Shown here piece after piece: positions 8,701 to 16,362 of a stretch of DNA of 64,000 bases. Position numbers and translations under genes: made by a program. Numbering within the stretch: the stretch's first letter is position 1; every line of letters begins with the position of its first letter. This stretch comes from RYN-230 sp963841695 (GTDB taxonomy: Bacteria; Actinomycetota; Actinomycetes; Streptosporangiales; Streptosporangiaceae): the NCBI GenBank assembly GCA_963841695.1, contig CAWJDQ010000015.1, positions 310,001 through 374,000 on the forward strand, written 5' to 3'. A model generated the notes under the pieces. That model ran no database searches, was not told where the DNA came from, and saw only the letters and a list, made by a program, of their open reading frames with translations.

Positions 8701-10066
8701 GGAGCCAGGCCTGGGCGCCCATCTGGATCGCGTCCCAGGGGCTGCCCAGCGGCGGGGTGTAGGACAGGTCGAGATCGCTGAGCCCGTCGACGGTCATGGC
8801 GTGGAAGATGGCGGTGGCGGCGATGTCGATGCGCTTGGCGATCTCGGCGTGCCGGTGGCCGAACAGCTGGACGCCCAGCAGCCGGCCGGTGGCGCGGTCG
8901 CCGGTGACCCGCATCGTGATGCGGTGGCTGCCCGGATAGTAGGCCTTGTGGTCATCGGCTTCGGACTGGACAGTGACCGGGGCGTACCCGGCCGCGGCGG
9001 CCTCATGGTCGCGCAGCCCGGTGCGGGCGGCGGCCTGGTCGAAGATCTTCACCACCTGGGTGCCCAGGCTCCCGGCGAACTCCCGCGTCCCGCCGAGGGC
9101 GTTCTCGCCGGCGACCCGGCCCTGCTTGTGCGCGGTGGTGCCGAGCGGCAGGTAGGTCTCGCCGAGCAGCCGGTGATAGGTGACCACGCAGTCCCCGGCG
9201 GCGAACACGCCGGGCAGATTGGTCCGCATGCCGCGGTCCACCGCGATCGCGCCCTTAGCCCCAAGTGCAGCCCCGGCCGTCGCCGCCAGGGCAGTGTCGG
9301 GCCGGACACCGACGACGACCAGGACCAGGCCGGCCTCCCGGGTCACCGCCGAGCCATCGGCGGCGGTGGCCTCGACCTGCAGCCCGCCCGCCGCACCGCG
9401 GCCGCGGGTGATCTGCCGGACCGTGGTACCGGTCAGGACCTCGACACCCCGGTCGGCGAGCTGGGCGTGGACGAGCCGGCCGACGGCAGGATCAACGGTC
9501 GGCAGCACCTCAGGCAGCTGCTCCATCTGGACGACCCGCAGCCCTCGGGTGGTCAGGGCGTCGGCCATCTCCAGGCCGATGTACCCGGCGCCCACGATGA
9601 CCGCGGTGGCCGGCGCGGTGTCTTGCAGAGTCCGCATGACGGCGAACGTGTCGCCCATCGAGTGCAGCAGGTGCACGCCCTGATCTGGGCCCAGGTCGTC
9701 CAGGCCGCGGATCGGGGGCCGGACCGGCACCGCGCCGGTGCCGATGACCAGCTTGTCGTAGGCGATCAGCTCCTCGTGGCCTGCGGGGGTGGTGACCAGG
9801 AGCTTGCGGCCGCCGGGGTCGATCCGCCGTGCGGTGGTGTCCAGCCGCAGCCGCATTCCGGTGGCTTCCAGGTCCGCGGTGGTGCGGTGGGCCAGGTTGC
9901 GCCAGCGCGTCACCTCGCCGGAGAGGTAGTAGGGGATGCCGCAGATCGAGAAGTTCGGGTAGGCGTCCGCGACGACCACGCTGACCTCGGCGCCAGGGTC
10001 GAGCTCGCGGGCCCTTAGGGCGGCGCTGATCCCGGCGTCGCTGCCGCCGATCATGACCAGGTGCAT
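8681..10066 (-). CDS. CoA-disulfide-reductase/NADH-oxidase-like flavoprotein
   Basis: 461 aa with an N-terminal FAD-binding Rossmann motif (MIGGSDAGISAAL), the single redox Cys at position 42 in NFSICGIPYYLSG, a second NAD(P)H-binding motif (VIVGAGYIGLEMADAL), the FAD-contacting GVFAAGDC and a C-terminal dimerisation domain. This is the single-Cys CoA-disulfide reductase/NADH oxidase family. It lies between the aquaporin and PstS-like genes with short gaps, so it is probably in the arsenic operon. A role in redox support of arsenic resistance is inference. Confidence 0.85.
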   Translation of the reverse strand: MHLVMIGGSDAGISAALRARELDPGAEVSVVVADAYPNFSICGIPYYLSGEVTRWRNLAHRTTADLEATGMRLRLDTTARRIDPGGRKLLVTTPAGHEELIAYDKLVIGTGAVPVRPPIRGLDDLGPDQGVHLLHSMGDTFAVMRTLQDTAPATAVIVGAGYIGLEMADALTTRGLRVVQMEQLPEVLPTVDPAVGRLVHAQLADRGVEVLTGTTVRQITRGRGAAGGLQVEATAADGSAVTREAGLVLVVVGVRPDTALAATAGAALGAKGAIAVDRGMRTNLPGVFAAGDCVVTYHRLLGETYLPLGTTAHKQGRVAGENALGGTREFAGSLGTQVVKIFDQAAARTGLRDHEAAAAGYAPVTVQSEADDHKAYYPGSHRITMRVTGDRATGRLLGVQLFGHRHAEIAKRIDIAATAIFHAMTVDGLSDLDLSYTPPLGSPWDAIQMGAQAWLREAAHS

Positions 10067-10090
10067 GACTGGATCCCTCCAGGTCGGTGC

Positions 10091-10903
10091 TCAGTAAGGC
10101 GCGTCGCGGCCGGCTGGCGAGGTGGCGCCGTCACGGGCGGCGCGGTCATGCGCCGCCTGCGCCTGGCTCGGGTGGTGGGGGACGATGATGTCGGACGCTT
10201 CTTCGGCGGTGAGGCGGGGATACAGCGCCCGGATCACCACCACGGCCAGGCAGCCCCCGACGATCTGGGCCGCAACGAACGACGGGACGGACGATGGCGC
10301 GATGCCGGCGAAGGTGTCGGAGAACATCCGGCCGACGGTGATGGCGGGGTTGGCGAAGCTGGTCGACGACGTGAAGAAGTACGCCGCCCCGATATACGCG
10401 CCGACGGCGGCCGGGGCGGACCGGCTCCGGCCGGAGCGCGCCAGGGCGAAGATGACCAGGATCAGCCCGAGGGTCGCGATCACCTCAGACAGGAAATGCG
10501 CGGGTGTCGCCCGGTGCTTCGCGGAGATGCTGACCGCCGCCTGGGCGAACATCATGTTCGCCAGGACCGCCCCGAGGATGCAGCCTGCCACCTGCGCGGG
10601 CAGGTAGGCCGCCGCGTCACGCCACCGCAGCCCGCCGAACGCCGCATCAGCGAACGACACCACCGGGTTGAAGTGGCCGCCGGAGACGGGCCCGAACATC
10701 AAGATGATCGCGAACAGCCCGGCCGCGGTCGCCGCCGCGTTCTCCAGCAACTCCAGCCCGGTGGCACCGGGGGACAAGCGCTGCGCGGCGATGCCCGAGC
10801 CGATCACGACGGCGGCCAGGAAGCCGCTGCCGAGGAACTCGGCAGTCAGCCGGCGCCACAGCGCCGCAGGTTCCGGTGGCGGTGTCCTGGTCACGGCGCC
10901 CAT
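10091..10903 (-). CDS. aqpS: AqpS-like aquaglyceroporin (arsenite channel)
   Basis: 270 aa from ATG 10903. MIP-family protein with six TM segments and two half-helix loops: the first is GGHFNPVVSF (NPV in place of NPA, residues 79-81), the second SFANPAITVGR. Divergent NPV boxes and an ars setting are typical of AqpS, which lets arsenite produced by ArsC leave the cell down its gradient. It is transcribed away from the ArsR-ArsC fusion across a 37-bp shared promoter. No ArsB or Acr3 pump was found nearby. Confidence 0.85.
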   Translation of the reverse strand: MGAVTRTPPPEPAALWRRLTAEFLGSGFLAAVVIGSGIAAQRLSPGATGLELLENAAATAAGLFAIILMFGPVSGGHFNPVVSFADAAFGGLRWRDAAAYLPAQVAGCILGAVLANMMFAQAAVSISAKHRATPAHFLSEVIATLGLILVIFALARSGRSRSAPAAVGAYIGAAYFFTSSTSFANPAITVGRMFSDTFAGIAPSSVPSFVAAQIVGGCLAVVVIRALYPRLTAEEASDIIVPHHPSQAQAAHDRAARDGATSPAGRDAPY

Positions 10904-10920
10904 CTTGACGAACAAAGATA

Positions 10921-10953
10921 GCTCAGTCAAGATTGAGTCAATGAATACTGAGC
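10921..10953. promoter_or_regulatory. Putative ArsR operator between aqpS and arsR-arsC
   Basis: GCTCAGT (10921-10927) and ACTGAGC (10947-10953) form a perfect 7-bp inverted repeat. It overlaps the ATG of the ArsR-ArsC gene and sits just upstream of aqpS. A nested CTCAGTCAAGATTGAG is also present. The location suits repression of both divergent genes until arsenite binds the ArsR domain. Confidence 0.6.
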
Positions 10954-11618
10954 AAATGACTGACGTGGTGGCGCGGGCCGCGGTCCATGCAGCGCTGGCC
11001 GACCCGGCCCGGCTGCTGATCACCGACACTCTCGCCGGCGGCGACGTCTCCCCGTCGGACCTGGCGGGCATCCTCGCGATGCCGTCCAACCTGCTCGCCC
11101 ACCATCTGCACGTGCTCGAGCAGGCCGGATTGCTCACCCGCCGCCGTTCCGAGGGGGACCGCCGCCGCACCTACCTGAGCCTGATCCCGGGCGTACTCGA
11201 TTCGCTCAGCCATCCGCCGTCACGGCAGGCCCGGCGGGTGCTGTTCGTGTGCACCGCAAACTCGGCGCGATCGCAGCTGGCGGCCGCGCTGTGGCGCCGG
11301 GCCAGTAAGGTCCCGGCGGCATCGGCCGGAACCCACCCGGCGGCGGTGATCGCGCCGGGCGCGATTGCCGCCGCGGGGCGTCATCACCTGCCGCTGCGAC
11401 GGCAGCGGCCGCGGCATATCGGCCGGGTGCAGGAGGACGGCGACCTGGTCATCACGGTGTGCGACCGGGCCCGGGAGGAACTCGGCCCGCTGGCGAGGGT
11501 GCACTGGTCAGTCCCCGACCCGGTACCAGCCGGTGACCCCGCCAGCTTCGACGCAGCCCTGGCTGAGCTGGGTCATCGCATCGAGCGGTTCGCGCCGACC
11601 CTCGCGGCTGCTCCCTGA
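10941..11618 (+). CDS. ArsR repressor - ArsC arsenate reductase fusion, 225 aa
   Basis: Residues 1 to about 90 form a winged-helix ArsR domain (DLAGILAMPSNLLAHHLHVLEQAGLLTRRRSEGDRR). After a short linker, residues 99-225 form a low-molecular-weight phosphatase-type arsenate reductase with the CX5R loop VCTANSARSQLAAALW (Cys 104, Arg 110) and the late DP motif (SVPDPVPAGD). Fusing sensor to reductase is known in actinobacteria. ATG 10941 lies immediately downstream of the operator, so the transcript is short-leadered or leaderless. Its arsenite product would leave through the divergent aquaporin. Confidence 0.9.
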   Translation: MNTEQMTDVVARAAVHAALADPARLLITDTLAGGDVSPSDLAGILAMPSNLLAHHLHVLEQAGLLTRRRSEGDRRRTYLSLIPGVLDSLSHPPSRQARRVLFVCTANSARSQLAAALWRRASKVPAASAGTHPAAVIAPGAIAAAGRHHLPLRRQRPRHIGRVQEDGDLVITVCDRAREELGPLARVHWSVPDPVPAGDPASFDAALAELGHRIERFAPTLAAAP

Positions 11619-11742
11619 CCTTCCGCCTCGCGCTGTTGTTGGTGATCGGAAGCGCCTGTCGAGGCCGACAGCCCCGCGGGCCCGCCGGATGACCCGCCGG
11701 GCCCGCCGCGGTGAATTGAGCAGGCCGGAAACCGGCAGGCGG

Positions 11743-12216
11743 TCAGCAGCACTTCGCCGCGGACGCGGCCGCCCCCGACGGCTCGCCGGCCTCCGCTGCG
11801 TTGCCGCCGCAGCAGGCGGCGCGGCCGGGCTCTTCCCCGTAGAAGGTCTGGCTGTCGGCCAGGACCGTGTAGATCTCCCAGGACCGCCCGTCCGGCGCGC
11901 CCTGGACCCAGAATTTGTCCTGCCTGGCGTAGCAGCAGGTGGTGTCACGCTCGTCAACCGACACCAGGCCCGCTTCCGCCAGGCGGCCCTGCTCGGCATC
12001 GACAGTGTCGGCGTCGGGGACCTCGATGCCGAGGTGGTTGAGCGCACCGCCATTGCCGGGGTTCTCCAGCAGGACGAGCTTCAGCGGCGGCTCCTCGATG
12101 GCGAAGCTCGCGTAGCCGGGGCGGCGCTTGGCCGGCTCGGTGCCGAACAGCTTGCTGTAGAACATGACGGCTTCGTCGATGTCGCTGACATCGAGGGCGA
12201 GCTGGACGCGGGACAT
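11743..12216 (-). CDS. arsI: ArsI/CadI-type C-As lyase (VOC fold), 157 aa
   Basis: ATG 12216 is chosen because AGGAGG lies five bases upstream. Vicinal-oxygen-chelate fold protein: candidate metal ligands are Gln5 (SRVQLALDV) and His61 (GALNHLGIEV), with a Glu in RSWEIYTV. The vicinal cysteines that bind trivalent organoarsenical are Cys94-Cys95 (DTTCCYARQDKFWV). ArsI breaks the C-As bond of trivalent methyl- and aromatic arsenicals. The tail has two more CC pairs (RAACCGG and the terminal KCC). It is divergent from the ArsR gene at 12310. Confidence 0.85.
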   Translation of the reverse strand: MSRVQLALDVSDIDEAVMFYSKLFGTEPAKRRPGYASFAIEEPPLKLVLLENPGNGGALNHLGIEVPDADTVDAEQGRLAEAGLVSVDERDTTCCYARQDKFWVQGAPDGRSWEIYTVLADSQTFYGEEPGRAACCGGNAAEAGEPSGAAASAAKCC

Positions 12217-12245
12217 CGAACCTCCTGGGACCAAGACTTCGACGG

Positions 12246-12311
12246 ATGTCTATATCCGGTGCTGAGGCCGAGCTTGCCATGAGACATCGGACCCTGTCAA
12301 TATAGATACAT
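12246..12311. promoter_or_regulatory. Divergent arsI/arsR promoter with inverted AT-rich half-sites
   Basis: ATGTCTATAT (12246-12255) and ATATAGATACAT (12300-12311) are imperfect inverted copies in the short space between the two divergent genes. They are AT-rich islands in a GC-rich setting, as expected for ArsR binding sites and promoter cores. The right copy overlaps the arsR start, suggesting autoregulation. Confidence 0.5.
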
Positions 12312-12726
12312 GCCGAAGTCTGACCTCCTGCTCAGCCCGCCCCGGGCGGCCGCGTGCTGCGGACCCGGATCCGAGGCACGTCTGACCGCCGGGCAAGGCG
12401 ACTCGGTGGCGTGCTGCGCCCCGCTGTCGCAAGGGGCACTGTCACTAGAGCAGGCCGAGCAAGTCGCGCCCCTGCTGAAGGCACTAGCGGATCCGGTCCG
12501 GCTCCGGCTGATGTCCCTGATCGCCTCCCATCCGGGCGGCGAGGCCTGCGTGTGTGACCTGGCCGACGCGTTCAGCCTGTCCCAGCCAACGATCAGCCAC
12601 CACCTCAAGGTGCTGCACGACAGCGGCCTGCTGAACCGGGAAAAGCGCGGAGTCTGGGTCTATTACCGGGCCCGGGCCCAGGCGCTGGCCAGCCTCGGCG
12701 CACTCATCGGCTACCCAGCCGCCTGA
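12310..12726 (+). CDS. arsR: ArsR-family arsenite-responsive repressor, 138 aa
   Basis: The core contains the classic arsenite-binding ELCVCDL-like motif as ACVCDLADAF, followed by the recognition helix SQPTISHHLKVLHDSGLL and the wing REKRGVWVYY. The N-terminal 45 residues are unusually Cys-rich (AAACCGPGS, VACCAPLS) and may add metalloid ligands. Divergent from arsI; it probably represses both genes. Confidence 0.9.
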   Translation: MPKSDLLLSPPRAAACCGPGSEARLTAGQGDSVACCAPLSQGALSLEQAEQVAPLLKALADPVRLRLMSLIASHPGGEACVCDLADAFSLSQPTISHHLKVLHDSGLLNREKRGVWVYYRARAQALASLGALIGYPAA

Positions 12727-12868
12727 TCCGCCTGTCCTGGCGCGCCGCCCTGGCCGCAAGCAGTGTCCCAGGCCAGCGGGCCTGGAGATCTTTGACCATC
12801 GGGAAATGGCGCACGCAGCTTTACCTGAAGCAAGCCACTTGCACGTTCACGGCCTCGGCACCTGCAGG

Positions 12869-13709
12869 TCATTCCAGCAACGGAAACCGCCCGGACTGGA
12901 GCAGCGCTACGATCGCGTCGACCTTAGCCTGCGGTGCGGCATAGTCCGGGTGCGCCCGCAGGACGGCAGCGGCGTCGTGCAGGCGGTGGAGCTGGTCTGC
13001 GGCTTCTGCCACGCCGCGACCCGACGGGCTGACCGGATGTACGGTGAACGATGGCGTGCGCTGGTTGACGCGGCCGGTGGCGATCGCTTTCGGTACCCGC
13101 CGGGCGCAGCGGCAGAACGCTTCCGGGTTCACGAGACCGCACGTGGATTCCATGAACGCGCGGATCCGGTGCCGCGCCCTCTCCAGCCGCTTGCGGTACG
13201 CCGCCGGGGTGGTTTCGAGTATCCACGCCGCATCCGCCGATGAGAGCTCGAAGATGTCGCTGAGCACGAACGCCACCCGCTCGCCGCGCTCCAGGCACTG
13301 CAGCATCGACTGGGTGCAGGACAGCCGTACCTCCTCGGCCAGCACCGCGGCCTCCGGGCCCTGGTAGTCGGCGTCCGCCAGTCCGTCGGCCAGGTCGGCC
13401 CGGAACTCGTCCAGGCTGAGCTGCTGCGCCTCCCGCGGGGTCTTGCGGCGCAAGGTTGAGCAGGTAGTTAACGCCGATCCGGTACGCCCAGGTCAGCAGC
13501 TCCGCCTCGCCGCGCCAGGACGCCAGCCGCGTCACGACCCGGATCAGGATCTCCTGAGTCGCGTCCTCGGCATCGGCCGGCCGCCACGTCATCCGCAGCG
13601 CCAGCCGGTAGAGCGGATCCTGGAGGAGGCGGACCACCTCCTCCAGGGCTGCCTTATCGCCGTCGACGGCCCGCGCTACCAGTCCGGCCTCGTCCGCCTC
13701 CGCGCTCAC
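12869..13709 (-). CDS. ECF-type RNA polymerase sigma factor, with frameshift
   Basis: From ATG 13709 the first frame gives sigma region 2 (DPLYRLALRMTWRPADAEDATQEILIRV then WAYRIGVNYLLN). The next frame gives the linker and region 4 (QSMLQCLERGERVAFVLSDIFELSSADAAWIL then AYRKRLERARHRI) and a C-terminal FCRCARRV segment seen in one actinobacterial ECF group. The frames join at 13450-13460, where one extra base (or loss of two) in AACCTTGCGCC breaks the gene. Reconstructed length is about 280 aa. Its start overlaps the hydrolase stop by 4 bases, so it is second in that operon. Confidence 0.8.
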
Positions 13710-14584
13710 CGCCTCGCCGCCGCCTCCGTGACGAGCGCGTGCCGGCGCAGCCAGCTCGCGACGGCCGCTCCCATCGCCGCGGGCTGGTCCTCAGGTATCT
13801 GGTGGCCGCCTGGCCCGACCGACTCAACCTCGACAGCCGCGAAGTTCTCCGCAGCCCAGCCGACCACCTCAGGCGACCCCAGTCCCACGCCGCCCTCCAC
13901 CGCCATGATCAGCTTCGGCACCCCGGGAGTCCCGGCCATCCAGCGACCGCAGCCCAGCACCACCTCGACCACGTCGGCGGGCTCGCCGTCGAGCGGGAAC
14001 TCGCGCGTCCAGGCCAGCATCGGCTTCCGCGAGGCCGGCTCGAGGAACGGCGCCCGGTAGACGTCGAGATCGGCCGCGGCCAGCCCGCCCGCCACGCCGC
14101 GGGCCAGGTTGACCTCGATGACCATGTTGTCCTCCATGACCATCTTCTCGCCCTCGGGCGAGCGGTACGCGCGGAACAGCCCGGCGACCGGGGGCGCGAG
14201 TTCTTCCGAGCGCACCGGCCGCAGGAACGTCTCGGTCACCGCGATGCCCCGGACCCGCCCGGGATGCCGGGCTGCCCAGTCCATCGCGAGCGTGCCTCCC
14301 CAGTCATGGCCCACCAGCACCGCATCGTTCAGGCTCATCGCATCGAACCAGGCGTCAAGGTAGCGGACATGATCGGCAAGACGGTAGGCGAGATCGGGCT
14401 GGCCGGACTCGCCCATGCCGATCAGGTCCGGCGCCAGGCACCGGGTCTGGCCCGACACGTGCGGAATCACGTTCCGCCACACGTACGACGAGACGGGGTT
14501 GCCGTGCAGGAACACCACCGGGATATCGCCGGTGCCCGCGTCGCGGTAGCTCATGAACGAATCGAGCACTTCTACAGTGGCCAT
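13706..14584 (-). CDS. Haloalkane-dehalogenase-like alpha/beta hydrolase, 292 aa
   Basis: Alpha/beta-hydrolase fold with VVFLHGNPVSSYVWRN (Asn29 as candidate halide-stabilising residue), nucleophile elbow VGHDWGG (Asp94 nucleophile, Trp95 halide contact) and GPGGHQIPEDQP holding the catalytic His. An Asp nucleophile with Asn/Trp halide residues is the haloalkane dehalogenase signature (epoxide hydrolases are the alternative). First gene of a two-gene unit with the sigma factor. Substrate unknown. Confidence 0.85.
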   Translation of the reverse strand: MATVEVLDSFMSYRDAGTGDIPVVFLHGNPVSSYVWRNVIPHVSGQTRCLAPDLIGMGESGQPDLAYRLADHVRYLDAWFDAMSLNDAVLVGHDWGGTLAMDWAARHPGRVRGIAVTETFLRPVRSEELAPPVAGLFRAYRSPEGEKMVMEDNMVIEVNLARGVAGGLAAADLDVYRAPFLEPASRKPMLAWTREFPLDGEPADVVEVVLGCGRWMAGTPGVPKLIMAVEGGVGLGSPEVVGWAAENFAAVEVESVGPGGHQIPEDQPAAMGAAVASWLRRHALVTEAAARR

Positions 14585-14858
14585 GACGCGGATCCTTCCT
14601 CGTGAAAGCTACTCTCACCAGGTTGGACACACGTTCGCCGTCCACTGTGACCGCATCAACGCAGAATTCTCTTGATCCGCTCGCGCTGCGCCAGAGGTTC
14701 GACGGGCCCTCGGCCACCAGTCGCACCACGCCGAGCGTCGCGGTACTCCAGCCCCGGCTCTTATGAACCTCGGCGCAGCCGGATTCCGCTGGGGTTTCAA
14801 GTGTGACGAACTATCTCAACGGCATGTCCCGACGCCCCCTAGGTGTGTAAAGGATAGC
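14585..14858. other. Intergenic region, no gene seen
   Basis: Short frames here resemble nothing known. The right end carries CTAGGTGTGTAAAGGATA, a half-site related to the palindrome at 14867-14897, which may be an additional operator. Confidence 0.4.
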
Positions 14859-14897
14859 TTGACACACCCATGTGTAAAGATATTCTTTACACATGGG
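14859..14897 (+). promoter_or_regulatory. Promoter overlapped by a 13-bp-arm palindrome; leaderless start
   Basis: TTGACA (14859-14864) is followed 16 bases later by TATTCT (14881-14886), which would place the transcript start at about the ATG at 14893. The arms CCCATGTGTAAAG (14867-14879) and CTTTACACATGGG (14885-14897) are perfect inverted copies that cover the -10 box and the start codon. This points to a leaderless mRNA shut off by a dimeric repressor, plausibly the HTH protein itself. Confidence 0.75.
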
Positions 14898-15522
14898 CGA
14901 TTCCCCTGAGACCCTGACGAGCCTCAGCCGTTTGCTGGCCGAGCGGGCCTTGGCCCTGGCCCGGGCCGTGGGTAGCCCGCTGGCTCCACCTGCCTATCTC
15001 GACCTGGTCCGGCGCGCTCGGGACCTGGATGACCTGTCGGAGCAGGTCCTCAGGCTGTGCGTCCAGCAGAGCCGGGACGCGGGCCACACCTGGCAGGAGA
15101 TCGGGGACCTGCTCGGAGTCACCCGCCAGGCCGCCTTCCAGCGTTTCGGCAAGCCCATCGATCCCCGGACGGGAGAACCCATGGACAAGACAGTCCGCAT
15201 GGCCGACGCGGCGGAACGCGCGATCACGATCGTCACGGCCGTCCTCGAAGGACGCATGGACGAAGCCAGGCAGTCCTTCAACGCGCAGGTCCTGGAGGCT
15301 TTCACGGAGGAAGTCCGCGGCAGCGCCCTGGCCACGCTGGCCGGCCTGGTCGGCGCGTTCGAGGGCTTCGGTGAGGGCGAGCCGTTCGTCCGCCGCATCG
15401 GCGACCTCACGGTCGTCGACATCCCGCTGTGCTACGAGGCCGGCGACATGAAGGCCCGGGTTGCGTTCGACGCGGACGAGAGGGTCGCCTCGATCTTCAT
15501 CCTCAACCCGGATACCCCGTGA
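14893..15522 (+). CDS. HTH protein with DUF3887-type C-terminal domain, 209 aa
   Basis: The N-terminal half contains a helix-turn-helix of the sigma-region-4/MarR-like kind found in small actinobacterial regulators: SRDAGHTWQEIGDLLGVTRQAAFQRFG. The C-terminal half (about 105-209) matches the DUF3887 pattern, a small cystatin-like alpha/beta domain. The start codon lies inside a perfect palindrome, implying tight, probably autogenous control. Ligand and targets unknown. Confidence 0.75.
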   Translation: MGDSPETLTSLSRLLAERALALARAVGSPLAPPAYLDLVRRARDLDDLSEQVLRLCVQQSRDAGHTWQEIGDLLGVTRQAAFQRFGKPIDPRTGEPMDKTVRMADAAERAITIVTAVLEGRMDEARQSFNAQVLEAFTEEVRGSALATLAGLVGAFEGFGEGEPFVRRIGDLTVVDIPLCYEAGDMKARVAFDADERVASIFILNPDTP

Positions 15523-15566
15523 ACCGCTGCTCTGCAGGGCAGCGGATTGACCATCAGGAGATGCAG

Positions 15567-15779
15567 GTGAGCGTGAACGCGGCCGCCTATGACGACGGCC
15601 GAATCCGCTGCGACGATCAGGAACTGATCATCCGCAACTGCTACCTGACCGCCGCCTTCGCTGACCTGCGGGCCAGCCCGGGCACGCACCTCGGGCTCAG
15701 CCCGGCCAGGACCGCCGCGGCGTCACCATCACGCTCGCAGGGCAGCGGCAAGCCACCCCTGCCTGGGCGGGCCCGATGA
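15567..15779 (+). CDS. Short protein, 70 aa, possibly a worn PH-like domain protein
   Basis: GTG 15567 follows AGGAG at a good distance. The beginning (YDDGRIRCDDQELIIRNCYL) resembles the first strands of small bacterial PH-like proteins found beside PLDc_N genes, but the rest (SPARTAAASPSRSQGSGKPP) is low-complexity and not family-like. A truncated or frame-disturbed copy is likely. The stop overlaps the next start (ATGA). Confidence 0.45.
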   Translation: MSVNAAAYDDGRIRCDDQELIIRNCYLTAAFADLRASPGTHLGLSPARTAAASPSRSQGSGKPPLPGRAR

Positions 15780-16018
15780 ACCCGGCACTGATCGCCGTCA
15801 TCGCCCTCGGCGTCGTGCTGGTCGTTGCCTGGGACGGCTTCTGCCTGCGTGATCTCATCCGCGCTGATCCGGCAACGGTCCGTTACCTGCACAGGGGGAC
15901 ATGGGCGATCATCTGCCTGCTGTCGTGCCCCTGGGGCGGCCTGCTCTACGTGATCGCCGGCAGGGGCGGCTTTGGCAGGGTCCTAAAAGGCCGCGGTCAG
16001 CCGCCGGGCGGACAGTGA
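15776..16018 (+). CDS. PLDc_N-type small membrane protein, 80 aa
   Basis: Two TM segments (ALIAVIALGVVLVVAWDGFCL and TWAIICLLSCPWGGLLYVIAGR) separated by a polar loop DLIRADPATVRYLHRG. Spacing and the CPWGGLLYVIAGR ending match the phospholipase-D-nuclease N-terminal (PLDc_N) family of small actinobacterial membrane proteins. It overlaps the preceding stop by four bases and often neighbours PadR/FtsX-type ABC operons, as here. Confidence 0.75.
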   Translation: MNPALIAVIALGVVLVVAWDGFCLRDLIRADPATVRYLHRGTWAIICLLSCPWGGLLYVIAGRGGFGRVLKGRGQPPGGQ

Positions 16019-16125
16019 ACAGCACAACACAGGAAGCAGCGACCAGAGTGCAGCGGATTCTGGCCGTCCGCGGGGAGGATCACGCCAGGTGGGCGGCCAG
16101 CGGGTCGGATTACCTGCCAGCACGG

Positions 16126-16228
16126 CCGCCCACTGGTCGCCGACGGCCTGCCCGAAGCTGCTCTTAAGCTCGTAGCCGTGCGCCGGCCTGTCCGCCAGCA
16201 GGGCCAGGACCGCGTGGTGCAGGGCCAT
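16126..16228 (-). pseudogene. PadR-family regulator, truncated after about 34 codons
   Basis: The minus strand from ATG 16228 reads MALHHAVLALLADRPAHGYE then LKSSFGQAVGDQW, the first helices of PadR regulators. Homology stops at about 16,126; the frame then runs through unrelated residues to 15983. The recognition helix, wing and dimerisation domain are missing. It sits divergently upstream of the ABC exporter it presumably once controlled, so the exporter may be unrepressed. Confidence 0.7.
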
Positions 16229-16233
16229 GCGCC

Positions 16234-16252
16234 TTACCTTGCCACTAGGTAA
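16234..16252. promoter_or_regulatory. PadR-type operator candidate
   Basis: TTACCT (16234-16239) and AGGTAA (16247-16252) form an inverted repeat in the space between the padR remnant and the ABC operon. A CTAGGTA element is also present at about 16,281. Position suits a former PadR operator. Confidence 0.5.
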
Positions 16253-16362
16253 CGATCCGCCTGGCGTCCTTGCATTGGCGCTAGGTAGGGGGTGAGCATA
16301 GTCGCAGCTCCCCGGCCGGCACCGGCCCCGGGGACGGGCACGGGCACGCGAGGGGTGCGGTG

